Source: Candidatus Solincola jinzensis (GTDB lineage: Bacteria > Actinomycetota > Geothermincolia > Geothermincolales > RBG-13-55-18). From it: DNA of 6,130 bases. Under the pieces are notes generated by a model. It was not told the DNA's origin. It saw nothing but the letters and a program-made list of their open reading frames with translations, and did no database searches. How positions within the stretch are numbered: the first letter of the stretch is position 1; each line of letters begins with the position of its first letter. This document shows, in pieces, positions 5,664 to 6,130 of the stretch. A program made the translations under genes and the position numbers. The stretch lies in the NCBI GenBank assembly GCA_015711875.1, contig MU158545.1:1-6130 (forward strand), in the 5' to 3' direction.

Positions 5664-6130
5664 ATGCGCGGGGAAAGAGTATATTTCTACGCCGAGAGCC
5701 TGGAGCCTATAAGGCTGGAGGGTATCCTGGAGTTGCCGCAACGGGCGTCGCGCCCTCCCGCCTGCATATTATGTCACCCCCATCCCATAGGGGGCGGTTC
5801 GATGCACGTTCCCCTTTTGGAGGAGATGTCCGAGGCCCTGGTGAAGCGAGGCTGGGCCTGCCTGCGCTTCAACTTCCGCGGTGTGGGACGCAGTGGAGGC
5901 GTGTCCAGTGGCGGCATCCGGGAGGTCGAGGACATCGAGGGGGCGTGGGCCTGGTTGCGCGAGCGGGATGATATCGACGCGGATGACATATCCGTGGCTG
6001 GATGGTCCTTCGGGGCATGGGTGGGTCTGCGCTGGGCGGTAAGGGGAGGTCGCTGCCGCAGGATCGCGCTGGTGAGCCCGCCCATGGTCGGGTTCGACTT
6101 TTTCGCCTTCCTGGAAGAAGAGGGCGTGGA
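5664..6130 (+). CDS. Alpha/beta hydrolase, COG2945-like (N-terminal part, runs off the right edge)
   Basis: 155 complete codons are visible; the frame is open to the right edge. The pattern is that of the small COG2945-type hydrolases: LEGILELP (18-25), CHPHPIGGGSMHVPLL (37-52) forming the first strand and HPHP-GG turn, LRFNFRGVGRSGG (67-79), and the nucleophile elbow GWSFGA (113-118) with Ser115 as expected catalytic serine. The Asp and His of the triad would lie beyond the window, since family members are usually 200-220 residues. The expected activity is serine hydrolysis of an ester or similar bond in the cytoplasm, substrate unknown; no signal peptide is seen. The ATG at 5664 has AAAGGAG four nt upstream and gives the expected start length. 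It is transcribed away from the minus-strand block, so no functional link follows from position alone. Confidence 0.92.
   Translation, partial: MRGERVYFYAESLEPIRLEGILELPQRASRPPACILCHPHPIGGGSMHVPLLEEMSEALVKRGWACLRFNFRGVGRSGGVSSGGIREVEDIEGAWAWLRERDDIDADDISVAGWSFGAWVGLRWAVRGGRCRRIALVSPPMVGFDFFAFLEEEGV

Noticed and set aside
5774..6085. 103-codon minus-strand open frame at the right end
   Set aside because: It is antisense to the alpha/beta hydrolase, which has the GWSFGA elbow and HPHP-GG motif.

Overview
This is a high-GC bacterial segment with five genes read leftward (minus strand) and one read rightward (plus strand) at the right edge. Both outermost genes run off the window. Base composition, Shine-Dalgarno-led genes and TTG starts fit a high-GC bacterium. 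The gene order methyltransferase - GH57 - GT4 recalls the Rv3030-Rv3031-Rv3032 cluster of mycobacteria, which suggests an actinomycete-lineage genome. That placement is an inference from gene order, not a measurement.

Layout in the direction of transcription of the minus-strand block (right to left): an FAD-dependent phytoene-desaturase-like oxidoreductase (5021-3765); 21 nt later an isochorismatase-family cysteine hydrolase (3743-3186); a 195-nt spacer; a class I SAM methyltransferase (2990-2181); 1 nt later a GH57 alpha-glucan branching-enzyme-type protein (2179-638, TTG start); a 148-nt AT-rich spacer with a sigma70-like promoter and a terminator-like hairpin; then the N-terminal 163 residues of a GT4 glucosyltransferase/glycogen-synthase-type protein (489 to beyond 1, TTG start). 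To the right, 642 nt without a convincing gene separate this block from a divergent alpha/beta hydrolase (5664 to beyond 6130).

The clearest functional unit is the methyltransferase + GH57 + GT4 set. GT4 enzymes of this type extend alpha-1,4-glucan chains, GH57 branching enzymes add alpha-1,6 branches, and the methyltransferase could O-methylate sugars or modify a partner molecule. In mycobacteria the same order and similar protein sizes belong to methylglucose lipopolysaccharide (MGLP) synthesis. The window may therefore encode a related modified-glucan pathway, or a simple alpha-glucan pathway with an unrelated methyltransferase. The oxidoreductase and the cysteine hydrolase form a separate tight pair upstream whose substrates cannot be read from sequence.
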